Assembly: GCA_024362935.1 (NCBI GenBank)
Contig: JANCRA010000032.1
Coordinates: forward strand, 1,550,001 to 1,614,000
Direction: 5' to 3'
From: Setophaga petechia
Taxonomy: Eukaryota; Chordata; Aves; Passeriformes; Parulidae
DNA length: 64,000 nucleotides
The first letter of the stretch is position 1. Each line of letters opens with the position of its first letter. Below are positions 38,201 to 52,100 of the stretch, in pieces. The position numbers and the translations under genes were made by a program. A model generated the notes under the pieces. That model worked only from the letters and a program-made list of their open reading frames with translations. It did not search any database and had not been told where the DNA came from.

Positions 38201-38809
38201 ACAAAAAAGGGATTCAAAATTATGCTTACAAACTAGAGGAATAGCCCGAATAAAGAGGGAGCAAGCATGAAGTGCTGTGTTATATAAGGAATGATGAATC
38301 CATTATTTAAAATGATAAAGATTTGGCTAAGCAGTAGAACATGAAAAAAAAGGTCTTATTGGACCAGAATCCAAAGCAAGTGAAAAAGTCACAGGTGCAG
38401 TATAATTGAGAAAAGACACATCTTACCTTGGGATACATAAATAGAAGTGTCATTCACAAGACACAGAGTTTGCTTTGTCATTAGTTAAGCCTGAGCAAGA
38501 ATGTTGTGTCCAGTGTTTCCTCATTGACTTTCAGGGAGATGGAAAGAAGCAGGAGGTGTAAGGAACAGAAAAAAAGTGTTTCTAATTAAAATAATTATAA
38601 AACAGGGCATATGTGGTGATGTTGAAGTAAATGGGTTTAACACTGAAAGATAGGATGGGGAGAAGAAATAAAAGTTCTCAATAAGTAGGATGCTGGCAGT
38701 GAGAGAATGATGATCAGTTGCTCTTTGGAACCAACTGAATTAAGATCTGAAGAAATTAGGGAATTGATTTCCAATTGGTTTTCATCTAACTGCATTTTTT
38801 GTAGCATCT
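32291..38809 (+). other. GABRB3: GABRB3 intron 3, AT-rich part
   Basis: Downstream of the island the intron turns AT-rich. No exon, RNA gene or clear mobile element was recognised, apart from short tandem repeats listed separately. An open - strand frame of 147 codons at 36541-36984 resembles nothing known and coincides with a block of old-repeat flavour (36730-36960). Confidence 0.55.
33974..34027. repeat. Short tandem repeat with 'tatatatcaatg' units
   Basis: Three copies of a 'tatatatcaatg' core, two of them followed by 'acagtgaata' and 'acagcgaata'. A small local duplication in intron 3. Confidence 0.8.
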
Positions 38810-38930
38810 CCTTTTTTCAGGTTTTCAAGAAGGGATTAGATAAATACCTCTTCCAGTGGTGTTGCTCCTGCCTTTGGGGAGGCTGGTCTAGCTGATGCTT
38901 TGAGCTGTTTTCCAGCACTCTGTTTCTGAG
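38810..38930 (+). mobile_element. Possible CR1 3'-end remnant
   Basis: The phrase 'caggttttcaagaagggattagataaatacctcttccag' followed by 'gctggtctagctgatgctttgagctgttttccagcactctg' parallels the last part of older CR1 copies (the 'gttcaaaaggggattggataa' region and the 'ccttccagctct' end). Diverged; the assignment is tentative. Confidence 0.4.
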
Positions 38931-39022
38931 AAACTCTGCTCTGATTTCATTATTATTTCTGTCAGTCCTCACAAGTGTGTCTTGGTGTGGTTTCAGCTGC
39001 TCCTGCTGGTATCACGCTGATG

Positions 39023-39114
39023 CCTCAGAAGATGAGAAGTTTCCCATAAGACATTTGTAAATAAAGATGTCTGAGAAGAAGGGAAGTTTTCCATAGGACA
39101 TTTGTAAATAAATG
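39023..39114. repeat. Two-copy tandem duplication, 47-bp period
   Basis: Two copies of a segment ending 'acatttgtaaataaa' (equivalent bases at 39051 and 39098), each preceded by 'agaag' and 'gaagtttcccata' or 'gaagttttccata'. Each copy carries an AATAAA hexamer. Probably a slippage duplication. Confidence 0.85.
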
Positions 39115-42100
39115 CCAGTGCCATAAGTATATGCCTTGCCAACTGAGATGTCATTAAGCACCAACATTGTATATAAATCTTTATTGTATTCTTAGTACCT
39201 TTGCATCCATTGCACCAGGTGTCACATGTATGTTCTTTCAAATATATGTAGTAGTCATTGAAAAAAGTTAGGAAGCTACAAGGTCAGGACTTCTGTGCAT
39301 GTATACATTATATATTTTTACTTCCGCTGAAAGACTTTTATAATGCCCAGGTAATGAAGAAGTGCACTAATTTAAGTCAACAGGAATAAGAAATTGACAG
39401 AAACTTTATGGATTTTTACCTACTTTATACCTAGTAATTTTTTTTCACTCCCTTGAAGACAGAAAGAAAAAGAGATAAAGGAAAGAGGGATATTTATATG
39501 AAGATCTTTAAAAGTGCACTGAATTTTTATTTAGATAGTTTAATGTCTTTAGTGATACACAAAGCTTAGCAATTTGATAAAGGCATGGCAGGCAATGTCA
39601 TGCTTGGCAGAAGACAAGAGACAAACATAGAAACTTTCACGACACAACTGCCCCAATGGTCCTCAGTGCCAAATGTCCTCACTCTGCAGCTGGTGGTGGA
39701 TACTTGGGGAAGAGACCAATAAACATGTTACTACTTCTCTAGGTTACTTTTACCATGTCCAGTGATTTGTAACTTGAAGAGAGTACCTTTTGTTTAGGTG
39801 TCACCAGAGCACTGGGATGATTTAGTAAAAAATCACTTTTCCCCACAGTTTTCCTTTTAATAAAGATATGATTATATAAATTTAAACTTGTGTAGTATCA
39901 AGTGCAATCCATCAATACTGAAGGATAATAAAAAACTTCCAGTGGAAGAGGCTGAATAATATTAAGCTACCATTAGGGGTTTTAGCTTATCCAGGACAAA
40001 ATTTCTTTTTTTCTCTCCTGTGACATGGAGTCATAAAAAATAGCTGGAAGAAGAATAATTTCAAAGCGATGTTTTATTTAATATTTGTAATTGAATGTCA
40101 CAGTTCCTCATAACTACAGATATTGCAAGGAAAAAAATCCCCAAGTCTGGGCATGTCTAATTCATTATTCACTGTTACAGATTTGAACCGATAACTTTGG
40201 CAAAATAATTTGTTCTCTCAGCAGTTAGGAACTGGTTACAGGTCGCTGTGATAATGTAATCTGCAATATGAATGTAATATTGCACGCAGCAGAGAGGGAA
40301 GATAAAACAGCTGTGCTGGGAGGTCTGCAGTTACACTGGATAATTGGCAGTTCAATAGCAGTTAATGACTTTTTTCTTAATACTAATATGAATGTTGAAT
40401 TTTCATTAGTTCATGGGTATGTCTCCATGGCACAATACAGCACTCTGCAGAGACGTCAAAAGTACCTCTGGTGCAGCAAGTAGAATTTCTGGATGCTGTG
40501 AAGTTATGTCAACATGGAGCTCTGTACAGAATGCTTGTACCAGCGGGAGTTGGGTCTCGGAATAAGACTTATCTCACAAGCTTTAAATAGGTTATCTGGT
40601 GTATGACCAGCATCCAGCCAGAGCTGATCATCAGAGTGCCCTTTAACAGAGAGGAGCACTTCTATAAGGGAGTATTTTTTGTTCTAAAACAGGTATTTAA
40701 GACAAGGATGACTGGCCCTCCTGAAGTACCTATCTGGAGGTACTAATAGGGTAATGGGATAGAGCAGACAATGAGACGAGTTGACTGACTTAGGATAGAT
40801 GCTTTTTTCCCGTTCATGTTGGAATGAGTTCCACCTGTTGCACCTTCTTAACCTGCCTTTTTGAAGATCATTAGAAGACAGCCCTGAACTGGTACACAGC
40901 TGAGCTTTAGTTGACTAAGTAGTATTAGCCAGCAGGTCAATGCCCTGCATGTGAATTCTGTGCACAGTGTGAACTGCAGAGGGTTTTTCATATAGATTTT
41001 GTATGAATTCTGAATCAAAATACATGTAGGACAGAGAATATAGGCTTTGAAAGTAACCTCAAATCCATGTTACTAAAAATAGGTCATCCCTTGTTCTTTG
41101 AATTGAGATGCAAGATAGGCCCACTGTCTTAACTCTGCTGGCCTGTTAACCCTAAAGTTACTTGAAAGGAAGAGCTTCATTCCCCTAACTATGTCTTGTT
41201 CACATGAGGGATATTTTAAGGTTTCCCATTCTGGTTGTTCCTTACCTATCATGGCTTTAGCATGTGAGCTCCTTGCTTAGCTGCAATATCAAAGGTTGAG
41301 CTGTAATCCAATGCAGGTGCACTTCAGCTCGGCTGGGCAGGGTCCTTCATGCTTTTGGACTGGGCTGAAGCACAATCTAAAAGCTGAGGGCTTTGCCTTC
41401 CAGGAGCTGCACTTGTCTGTGCAGGGAATCAGAGCCCCTGTCACATTTTTCAGTCGTGAAATAATTCAGGAGGACTAAGAAATTGAATCTTCCAGATTTA
41501 GAAGCCTAAAATATAAATTAATTTTCTTACTTTATCAAATGTTATTTTGTAAACAGATGATCATTTTTCTTGGTGTTTTCTGATGACCATTTTCCCTGGT
41601 CAGGTGCTGGTTTCTTATGCTACTGTGCCTTTTAGAATGCGCTGAAAGTTTGAAGTTGAAAATACTAGATGATACAAAATTGTATTTAAATTCTCAATAT
41701 TACTGGATAATGCCGTAAGTCTTGTTGTTAAAGATACAAAGAATTTATTTAAGCCTTTTTTCATAGTATAACACACTGACATGTCTTTTTTTTCTCTGCA
41801 TCAGAAGTGATTTGCTTTAGCTTCTGACCTCCTAGGCTATTTAGATAGGAATCCTGTGTTAGTCATTCGGATTTCTAAGCATTTTCCAGTCATTTACAAT
41901 AGGTTTCTATTTGGATAACAAAAATATCTCCCAAACCAACTGGAACTTTACATAGGAAGAGGTCTCCAGGATTTGCAGAACATTATATATGACCCTTAGT
42001 TTTGGTTTTGAGCTACAGAGTATGGCACTGCTAAATTTCAGAGTTGTGGTGCCCCTGATATCTGTAGAATGTCAGTACTTATGTGCTTGAGCACAGCACC

Positions 42101-43684
42101 TGTGCTCAGTCATGCACTTTGTTTGTCAGTCACCAGCAGGGATTTGTCTCAGTAGTTTCCCAGGTTTGATACTCTCTGGAGGTCAGCACATGCCAGCTCC
42201 ACTGCTCATAGGCAGCTTGGATGCAGCTAGTTGTGCTGTGAAATAAGTTAATGTAGATAGAAACAAATTGTGCTGTGCAACACTTGTCCTCCAGAAAAGA
42301 AAACTCCTTGGCTCACTTAATTTGTTAGGTTAGATCTATCCAGAAAGTGCAATTCATTGCATCCATGTGAGGTTACGTAGCCATCATTTCTAGTGGGAGA
42401 GCTGTTACTTTCCAGAGGGTCATGCAGCTGATCTGATTGTATTAGATCTGTATTAGAAGACAGCACATTGTAGAGCTCAATGAGCTTGTAGATAATTCAT
42501 TGTGCCTTGTTTCTTTCTGTTCTCTGTACAGTGAATGTGGATTAAGCCAAATGCTCATCTGTTACCCTTCTGGCAGTCAGTGATGTGAATGCCACCTGCA
42601 TTGGTGTCAGAGCTGTCAGCTCTTTTTTTTTCTCTTTGAGAAAATCGGTGGACAGATATTCCCTGCATGTTGGGAAACTGCTGTTGCAGTCTTGTTTTTG
42701 AGGGGTGAACTCTGTCTCTTGGTCTTGCTGGGCTTCATGCCCCTTGACAGCAGCTCCACACAGTTCAAATGCTGCATGGTGCCCTGCCTGACTGAGCAGA
42801 AAGATGTGGTAGGTGAGAGACAGCCACCGAAGAAGAGAAGAAGGAGCTTGAGGTGGAACAGAGGACGACTACACTGGGCAGTTTACATGCACTTAAATTC
42901 AAAGAAGAGGTTGTTCACATCAGTTTAGATAGATAAGGTTCTGTAGGTGAAGGACTTCCAGCATACTTACTTTGTGGAAATAAACTAAAGTAAGTACCAG
43001 AGTTCCATAAGCAGCCTTTGTTAGGTACCTAGAACATAGGTGCAAATTAATTGCACAGATGAGGTGGACTGGATTTCACTTTAACCTTGTGTGACAGAGA
43101 GAGCAAGTTGTCCTTTGGCAGTAAGAGCTTATGGAATGTGTAGAGAAGTAGTTAGCAGTAGCTCTGTGTGTTTGTGTGATGAACGAGAGGTGATTAAGAG
43201 AAATCAATTTTAAGGAGGAAATATCTCATTTCCTTTTAATCAAAAATAGTGTCTCCTTTGGCATTTAATCCTTTTTTTTCCCTCAGAAAAATGGTTGAGC
43301 TAGCTGGGGAATAACTTAGCTATTTTAAAAATGCTGATTATCTGCCTGCAATTCTTTTTATAAACCATCCCCCTTAAATGGACAGGAAAAAAAAGAAGGA
43401 GGAATAAAAAGATGGGCAGTGAATTAGCAAATGCATTTAAGGTAGTTGATCAGCTTATCTTTCCAGTAGACCCACTTTAGTCACATGCTCATATATTATT
43501 AACCTGACTGCATCAAGGCTAATAGTGTATGTCTTTCCCAGCATACCCATTTATATGGCATTGGGTGCCTTTTGAATTGGATGCTGGTGCTGTAATTTGG
43601 AAACAGAAGCCGGAAGTTTGCATAATGTAATCTTGTTATCCATTAGTATAATATTCTTCATTGGTTTTATGCATATCTGTGTAG

Positions 43685-43745
43685 AACCATCATGAGGGAT
43701 CTGGAAGATGGGTTACCTTCCAAGCTGGTATTCTATGATTTCATG
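43685..43745 (+). mobile_element. CR1 3'-terminal remnant
   Basis: Only the last 60 bp or so are recognisable: 'ggatctggaagatgggttaccttccaagctgg' followed by the terminal octamer array 'tattctatgatttcatgatc'. The 'attctatg' repeat is the signature of the CR1 3' end. Confidence 0.5.
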
Positions 43746-44299
43746 ATCTTTACATTAAAAAGAAAAGCTTTAACCTCCAAAGAAGATCCCTTTTGCATAG
43801 CCTTCCTCAAGGAGTCATCTAGCCCTAAAACTTGTGGTGTTATGCTTTTCTTTCATTAGTCACATCTATAAGGATCTCATTTACAATCTTGCATTATATT
43901 CCTGTAAGTTACTTTGAGACACACATGTATAGACACATCATTTAGTAACCTTCTGGCACAAAGGTTTCTGTATGAGCAAGGTGGCCTAAATGAAAAAAGA
44001 ATTACTCTACTGAGATGTAAGTATATCCATTAATTTGACTGCTGGTGCTCAGTGAGCAGCTGTCTTTAAGACAGAAGTCACTGTCATTTACTGCTACTTT
44101 TCCCTGCAAGTCCCTGAATGATTTTTGTTAATAGCTTGAGAAAGTGACCAAATCTCATGAGACTCCTGTATGAATCTTCTGCAATTTTTCTTTCTCATCC
44201 CTCTTGACTCTTGATTATTCACATCTTTTGTGCTGGAAAGCAGGAGGCTGGGTTTTTCTCGTCATTATTTTAATAGTCCTTTTCCTAGGATATGGTCTC

Positions 44300-44356
44300 A
44301 AAAAAAAAAAAAAAAAAAACCAAAAAGCAAACCCCCAAAAACAAACAAAAAAACCT
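44300..44356. repeat. A-rich simple sequence
   Basis: Nineteen or more A residues followed by A/C-rich sequence with almost no T or G. Could be the tail of a retroposed sequence, but no source is visible upstream. Confidence 0.85.
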
Positions 44357-47300
44357 GTTGTAGGGAAAACCAGATCCATCCCTCCCTAAAAACACTGCTG
44401 AATGAAGCTAAATACAAACATAGCTTACTACTCTCTGGCATACAATTAGCTAGCTCTCCTGGGCTTGATACTGCAAAATATGGTAATAAATGAGTTCTAA
44501 AATTCTTTGCACCTCTATCTGCCATTTGTTTTTAACATTTACATGACATTGAATGTCATCTGTACCCTAATGTGTGTGGCATTGTTGAATCCTATGTCTC
44601 TTTATATATTCATGTTATTGTGGTGTCCTTCATAATCATAAAACAAGAGCAAACCTGAAATAAAATGTTATGATAAATCTATACTTAATGGCAGATCGCT
44701 TCGGAGGGATTAGATTAAAACATGGCAATAATGCAGTAACAGTGCTGAAGATTCAGAAGATGGATTTAGTTAATTGCTTCTAGAGGACACAAAATTAAAC
44801 ACTACCTTTCAAAGATGAGTGATAAATCTTCAGATACGTGGAAATAATGGGTATGAAAAATTGACTAGATGTAATGTTGATGAAGGCAATCAAAGGATGA
44901 AAGTGTCAGGGTTACTTTTCAATCTGTCATTGAATTGTGGTCATCTATCACTGCAACTAGATTTTGTCCTAGCTCTTACTGTGGCCACTAGTATATTTCC
45001 ATCTTCTTCTCCCTGTTGTCCCCTTCATGTCTGTTATTCTCTAGTCATCTTTTGTTGTCAGAAGGGTGATATTTTTTCATCAGTTTGTGCAGCATAACCA
45101 AGCCCCTGCCAGTTAGGCTGTTTCATATTCTTCAGGATGCCCTTGCCTACAGCCAGCACCCTGGCTTCAGTGCTGGATGCTCAGCCTCAAGTCCTTTGCC
45201 ATGTTGCCTTTCCTGCTGGTGTGGCAGAGCTGTCAGTAATTTTATTTATTTATGTATTTATTTATCTTTTATGGTATGCTAATTTCTTTGAAAACAGAAA
45301 GTGCTTATTTTTAATGATAGCATTACACAATGTCTTACTTGTTTATTTATTTTGACTTTTGACTTGAATAGCAGATATTTGTGCTGTATAATGAAATATA
45401 AGAAGGGTTATATTTTTAAAAAGATTACTGTACCAGACCTTTGAAAAAAATCCTCCAGTATACTCCTACATGTGCTTTTGCTGCAATGAGCCATACCATA
45501 ACTGTGACTGTTTCTAATGGCATTAGAGAGTGCAAGGAAGGAAGGTGGGAGGGAATTTTTCGATGTTTAGATTACTCTATGATCAGAGTGGAGTGAAAGT
45601 TCAATTTTATTTGGTTATCATCGCTCAGCAGGGACAGGGTATGTTGATTGTTTTTCACAAAACCCATCGGTAAACAGGCAGGCGCTCAGAAGCAGCTGTA
45701 GTTTCCATGTCATCAAAATCATGTATTCAATAATCCTCCAAGACAGTTATTTTATTGATTGACTGAAAAATCTCCAGAGGAGACTAGTTTAGCATATTAT
45801 GTCATATCAGACTTCCGAGGAACACATTGTCTTTTCCTTTCCAGGGCAAATACTGTGTCAAATTTGGCTGTTACATGCAGTGGTGCAATTCCAGTGGTCA
45901 AAGAGAAGAGGTTTTGGCCCATCTTGTTTGTCTGTCGTACAGAATGGCAGAGGCAAATCCATCCACTGCAACTGCTGATATCCCAACCATCAATTATCCC
46001 ATTGTGTCATCGTAGGATGGCACCAAAGCTACAGACTTGCAGATCTTCACACCAAGAGCGGAATTTTTAAGTAGCTTGGTATCATCACCTGAATTTTTAG
46101 GTGCTTTGAAGGGCAAGGAATGGCCATGTTTCCAATTCTGTGTATAATCCCTGAAAAACTAGGACCCCAGCATTGTGAGTAGTTGAGTGTGTGCTAAAAG
46201 CAGCAGCAGAATTGTATGTAATTACAAAAGTGAATTCCAAAACCACTTCAAATATTCATTTCTTTGAATTTTTTTTCAGACATTACCTGTCCCTTGATAA
46301 GTACAAATTTTATGTCTCATCCTGCCCACTCTTTTTTTTTTTTTAAACAAATGTAGCAAAATATGTAACAGAACTGGGGCTGTGTTCAGAGTTCAACATC
46401 TTCATACAGATATGAACAGTATCACTCCTCAGGTTTGCAAGAATATTGGCTGGAGCTCTCAAATGATGATGTGTTTCTAAAACCTGCCCTTTTGCATTAA
46501 TAACTCTCCAGCTTATCTTTGTTGTTGTTAATAGAGGGTTCTCTTTAGTGGCCAATAACAATAATGCCAGTCGGGATTCCTGCTGATACCTTTCTAGTGT
46601 TGTTATGTAAGCTTTATGTATGAAAAGGGGATTTTTTAATCTAGAGGTCTAGGAATAGCCAGATCCTTTTCTGGGCTCTAGGTGTTGGATGTTTTTTCAG
46701 TACAAGAGACTAAATAAGAAACTGAGGATTCTCTTTGGGCATGCTGTTGAAAATGCCTCCCTGGAGCTAATACTTTCTTTCTGTCTGGGTGAGATACAGA
46801 AAGGAGCTTGTCAGGCTGAGCAGAAAATAGAATTTGTGTGCAACGGGCTCTGTTTGACACTTAGAGGACTTGTCTTTCTTATTTCTGTAGTCCTTACTGT
46901 GCTGCAGTTCATGCTGAGGGCTGGCTCAGCCTGGCTAGCTTGGGAGCGGAGGAAAAAGAAGGTGTTTGGAGACAACTTCTCCTATTTTTCCCTTGAGCTG
47001 TTCTATTCTATCTGATGAAGATCAAAATATTTTCTTAATTCTTTTCAAGCTAAACTCCCAGTGAAAAATACAAAATCTAAATTAAAAAATTTGCTATATC
47101 AACCAATAGGTCCAATATAATTTTTTCCTTTTGTTTTCCCTTCGCAGGAATAAACAAACCAGAGTATTAAACATGATAAAAGGGGAGGCAACATGTTTTT
47201 TTAAATTATTCAGTAATCTTCAGAGCCTTGGTGTCATTTAGAGTTAGTATACATCCTAAAGAAAATTTTAAAGACTATACAGTTCAACAGTTACTGCTGG

Positions 47301-48977
47301 ACCAGGAAGAAATATCCCCAAGAACTGAATTTCCCTGAGCTTTATTTTATGTTTTTGTGTGTCTGTGTTTCTTCTGCTGCCCCACCATGACTCCTGACTT
47401 CCAGAAAAAAAATGTAGTGGGGGGACGTGTACAGACATTGCTGCCATTAGGTTACTTCACAACAGATATTGGAAAAAATTCCTGCTTACTCTAACTCCAA
47501 CCAGCCCTACCAGTAAATTCTCGGAGAACTCACATGCGGTTTTGGCCCCTGCCAGCTCTTTCCAGGCTTTCCAGACACTGCCCAGGAGTCTGCAAGTGGC
47601 AGACACCCAGCTAACATATGGACACCCCATTTTGGAGGGTGAGATAGTCTAATAGTAAGGACTTGAGATGCTCGTGCCAGAGTATATGTTTAATATTCTA
47701 GTCATGTTTAATCCACTAGTAGAGAGATATCTATAGAGTCTCTTTGAGAAATTTATCTACTGATCAGCAGGCCTAATAAATTCAGCTTTTTTTTTTGGTA
47801 CCAGAAGTACTGTCTGTACTGCATTTAACCTTATTAAGCATCCTCACTAAGCCATACATGTTGAACTTTTAAATGGAGGTGAATTCTCAGCAGGAATTCA
47901 GAGTTGGTAAAAATTCCCTGCAGTTTTCTGTGACAAAAGGCTCCAGTGATGTTTGCACTTTAGCTTTTCCCAAATAATTTTTTTCTGGACAAAGTGCATG
48001 GCTCCCTGCTCAAGCCTCAGACCTACAGCTGATGCTGGAGTGGCAAGTTGTCTCTGTTGCGTGCCGTGGCCAGTTGTGTAATGCCATCACCTTGTTCTTT
48101 TCATCCTTGGCACCATTAGAGTGCTTTTATGATGCAAATTTAGCTTCCACTTTCCTTTGTAGCACTCCAAAGAAATATTTCCTATTCAGTATGTATAAGA
48201 GATGAGGTAAAAATGTCAATAAAGTTAACATGGATAAAAATTTGTTTATGTATACTGATCAAATTAAGTGATTTTTTTAAATACCATGTAGAATTACTGT
48301 GGAGGCTTTATGTTAATAAAAGTGGGAAATTGTCTATTTTGGAATCAAATCAGTGGAAAAGGAAGCCAAGAGACATTGCCATTCCTAGTAGCACTCTTTA
48401 AGATTTCCATTAAAAAATGCCTTCTTGGCACTGAGCTACCTGTGTGCTCTGCAGGAGGACCTCACAGGGTCCAGAGAGTCTGTTTCTGCCCAAACTTGTC
48501 TTGGCTCCAGTGAAGAGTCTGACAAGTGAGATGTGGGTGAGGAATAGGTAGTTTACAAATCCAAGGTACAACACAATCTATTAAGGGATGGATTACCAGA
48601 ATGTCATATTTACTGTGTATTTGAAATAACTGTAAATCACTTTTCATTAATAGGTCTCAAAGTTCCATCTAAAGGGGCTTGAAAGTGTTGTGCTGGGGGA
48701 TAACAGACAAGAGAGGAAACATGTCCTAGATCCTTCAGCTGACCAGTGAAATCTGTTTTCCTGAGGTCTGGTCCAATTTTTGGTGATAAAAACTGATACT
48801 GTTCAGCCCAGTAGGTGAAGATCTGTGGAATGCAGCTGGGTAGCCAATGTCCATATTAAATGCTGAGAGTTTGCTTTGTACAAGTAGTTCTGGTTTGGTT
48901 CAGTGGGCATAATTCATAGATGGTGCTCTAGGTATGCTTATGGACAGCACCTCTGGCTTGGGCCCATCCAATGTGTA

Positions 48978-49123
48978 CAGAAAAGTTGTAGATCCCCCTT
49001 CATTGAAGGTCATGTTGGATGGGGTTTTGAGCAACCTGGAATAGTGGAAGGTATCCCTGCCCAGGGCAGTGGGGTTGGAACCAGGTGGTGTTTAAAATCC
49101 CTGTTACTCTACAATTCTGTGAC
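48978..49123 (+). mobile_element. CR1 LINE 3' end
   Basis: A short, 5'-truncated CR1: 'gaaaagttgtagatccccc', then 'ggatggggttttgagcaacctgg' near 49018, 'agtggaaggtatccctgcccagggcag' near 49043, 'ttggaaccaggtggtgtttaaaat' near 49074, ending with 'caattctgtgaca' at about 49123. Clear family identity, moderate divergence. Confidence 0.85.
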
Positions 49124-52100
49124 ATGCTCCAGAGCAGGTCTGCAGCATGTGTCAAGGTGTAGAAAGGGAGACCATTTGGCAGATGCACTTCAAAAGCATT
49201 TTCTCAATTAGAGCCACAGTGCTAATATAGACAACTCAAAGATATATTGACTCCTGTTTTTAGAATTAATTGTCATTTCATTTCGGGACACTGAAGCACA
49301 TCTCCATCTGATGTGTTACTTATTCATGACTTAATTAGCAACTACTTTGAAGTGACACCTTCCTCTTTACTCTCATTTTTCGACTGTTTGTGAGTGGCAG
49401 TGGTAAACAGGTGTAAGAAATGCTGTGTCAGTTCATACCAAATGTGTCTTAGCCCAGTATCATATCTCTCACTGGGGCTAGTGTCAGGTACGTAATAAAT
49501 AACAAAAAAAAGCTGTATTTCCCTGGAAAATCTCCCAGCATCCATGACTTTGCTTCAGGAATATATATGATTGCAATTGGTTTCATAATGCTTAATCCAA
49601 AGGATATTAGAATAAATTATTCTGCTTATTTAGCCTATGTGCACCTACATGAAGGGAATAGCTATATATAAGTTTTAGCCACATTTTTTTCTTGTTCATC
49701 ATACTTTTCTACGACATATTGTTGTAATTCTCATCATCATCATTGTTAGCTATGCTCATTAAATCCCCAGAGCTGCCCAGTGTTAACTACTGACACTGCC
49801 TTGAAATCTGCCTCTGTGCACACGTGCAGATTTTGGAAGTTGCTTACTTTCACCAGCTGTTTCCTCTGAATGTCAGAAAACTTCCAGGTGCAAGCAGTAT
49901 AAAGCAGTGTGTGCCTGTCTGTGGCTGTAACAGGGAAAAGCTGTAAACTCTCCCTTAAATTTCCAGACTTTCTAGTCCAGAATTTTGCAAGCAGCAGATC
50001 TTTTGCATTAATTTGCCCTAGTCCTCAAAAATTTTTTGGAAGTAATGTTTGAATTATGCTGCTGGGAATTCAAGAAGAGAAAATCCAAATGTCTTTGAAT
50101 ATTCAGTCATGGATTAATAGAGACTATTCCTCAAGCTCCCTTTGCTTACAATACCGAGCTCCACGGTATAAGGTAGTGTGTAATCCCTGAGATGAGAGTT
50201 TTTGATGACTTCAATGAACTTTAAAAAAAGAAACTGTAATACATTTTGAAAGAATTTAAAATCTGTATTTTTTTAATGCAGAATAGGAATTGAGAGCAGA
50301 TGAAGTATTCTTTCTGGAACTCGTGACTCGTCCTTTCTAGAAAGATAAAGCTTCAGAACTAAGTCATTGTGAAATCTGGGGCAGGAAATCCAAAGGAACT
50401 CAGGTTTAAGTATTGCATCTCAGGGAGTGGACAATAATTTGTATTTGCTTCATATAAAAGTGGAAAACAGGATTATTTTCCTGTAGGGAGGTCACACTTG
50501 AAGTATGGCACCTGAAGAGAAACACCCTCAATCAGGAGTTGGTGGTGAGTCCCCCAGTGTCTAAGATTAGACATAATTTGTGCTTCCTACTACACACACA
50601 GACCTTTCACTGACACAGTCTTAATTTTTCAGAATGTACTTACTCAGGTTCTTCACCTCAGCATCTTCTTTGCTGTTATCCATCCTGGAACCAGTGTAGA
50701 GTTTTCCAGATAAGTCAATTGCTGTAGTTTCAGGTGTGCTGAAGAGCAGGAGGTGAACAGAAAGTGGGCAGACAAGGGAGATGCTAATCCTTGCTGCAGA
50801 GTGCTCAAAAATCCCTCCAGTGGTTTATTTCAAGTGGTTTTTTTTCAGTTCAAAGACTTTTTTCACCAAATGACCAGATGGTGCAAGAGAATTCGTGAGT
50901 ACCTAGACATTCTTCACCTCTCCTTAAGGACAGCTATGAGTTTTTAGACTCCAGTGTGGATTCCTGCTGTGATCAGATAAGAGACAGACTCAAGGTGCCT
51001 TTTGAGGAATTAAAACTCTTAGTTTGGCAGGGTATAAAGAAAAAGGCTCCTTAGAAGCCTTCTGAAAGAATTCTGGAGTTTAGGGCAGGAGCACACCAAG
51101 TAGTAGACTTAATATTATTATCTTAATGCTGATTTTTTTCCTATGTACTTCTAATTTAATATGAAACTGAATACTGAATAATATAATACTGAGACATTTA
51201 CAGAGATGTTGCAACAAAACATTGATTTTCTTCAATGACTTTTTTTTTCCTAAATAACATTTTCTCAAAATCAATATAATTTGGCAGACAAATTTTGATG
51301 CTACTTTTTGTCTTTGTGGGATCAACTACAATGCTATTGGAATCTACTCATTATGGTGCTAAGCATAGCAAAGTAAAAGACTGTGTGTGTAACCAAGCCA
51401 CTGTCTCTGTGCCTACTGAATCCCCTTGGCACAAGTGGGAAAATAAAGATTTAAAATGGCTTTTGTTTACTTAGTACCGTGTAGAAGCAATGGCACAGCT
51501 AAGCCAGGAATGCAGAAGTGGATTAAAACCCGAGCTTTAAAGTTCTTTTGTCACTGTTATTTTAGACAGTACGGGTAAAACCAGTATTTCAGCATATGAT
51601 GACCACTCCTGTGTTTTGTAATTTATTCCATGTCATGTTCTAGGAAGTCTCTGATTGAAATCAGTTTATTGCACAGATACGGTTGGCCATTTGTTTCTGT
51701 TTTAGGGTCTTTTTTTCCAAAAAAGCATGCTTAAAAAATTTTAGTCCTTCCCAGTGAGATCCAGATGCATCAGATACTTTAAGAGAAGTAAGCATCACAT
51801 ACCTATTAAATATTTCTCTGAGGGTTTATAGTTGCAATCAGTTCTGATTGACCAGTCTCAAAAGATAGCATGTGAATACAGCCTATTAGCCAGATCTTTA
51901 TAAGCCATTGTAAAGTTACATCCACTCAAAAAAGGTCTGCTGCTCTTAGGGTATTGTTTCCTCTATGAAGTTGCCTGAATGACTGCCTGAAGTGTATGGC
52001 TGTCACTGTGGACAGGGCGGATGTGAAGGGTTGTTAAGCTGTTTTATCTGATGAAGCCCAAGATGAAAGGTGTAGCACTAGGACTGGGTGTGCCAGCCAG

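Larger units (their letters stand above)
38931..48977 (+). other. GABRB3: GABRB3 intron 3, no gene recognised
   Basis: About 10 kb of AT-rich intron. It holds one 47-bp-period duplication, a CR1 tail fragment and an A-rich run, all listed separately. No coding exon of GABRB3 or any other gene was seen. Confidence 0.55.
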
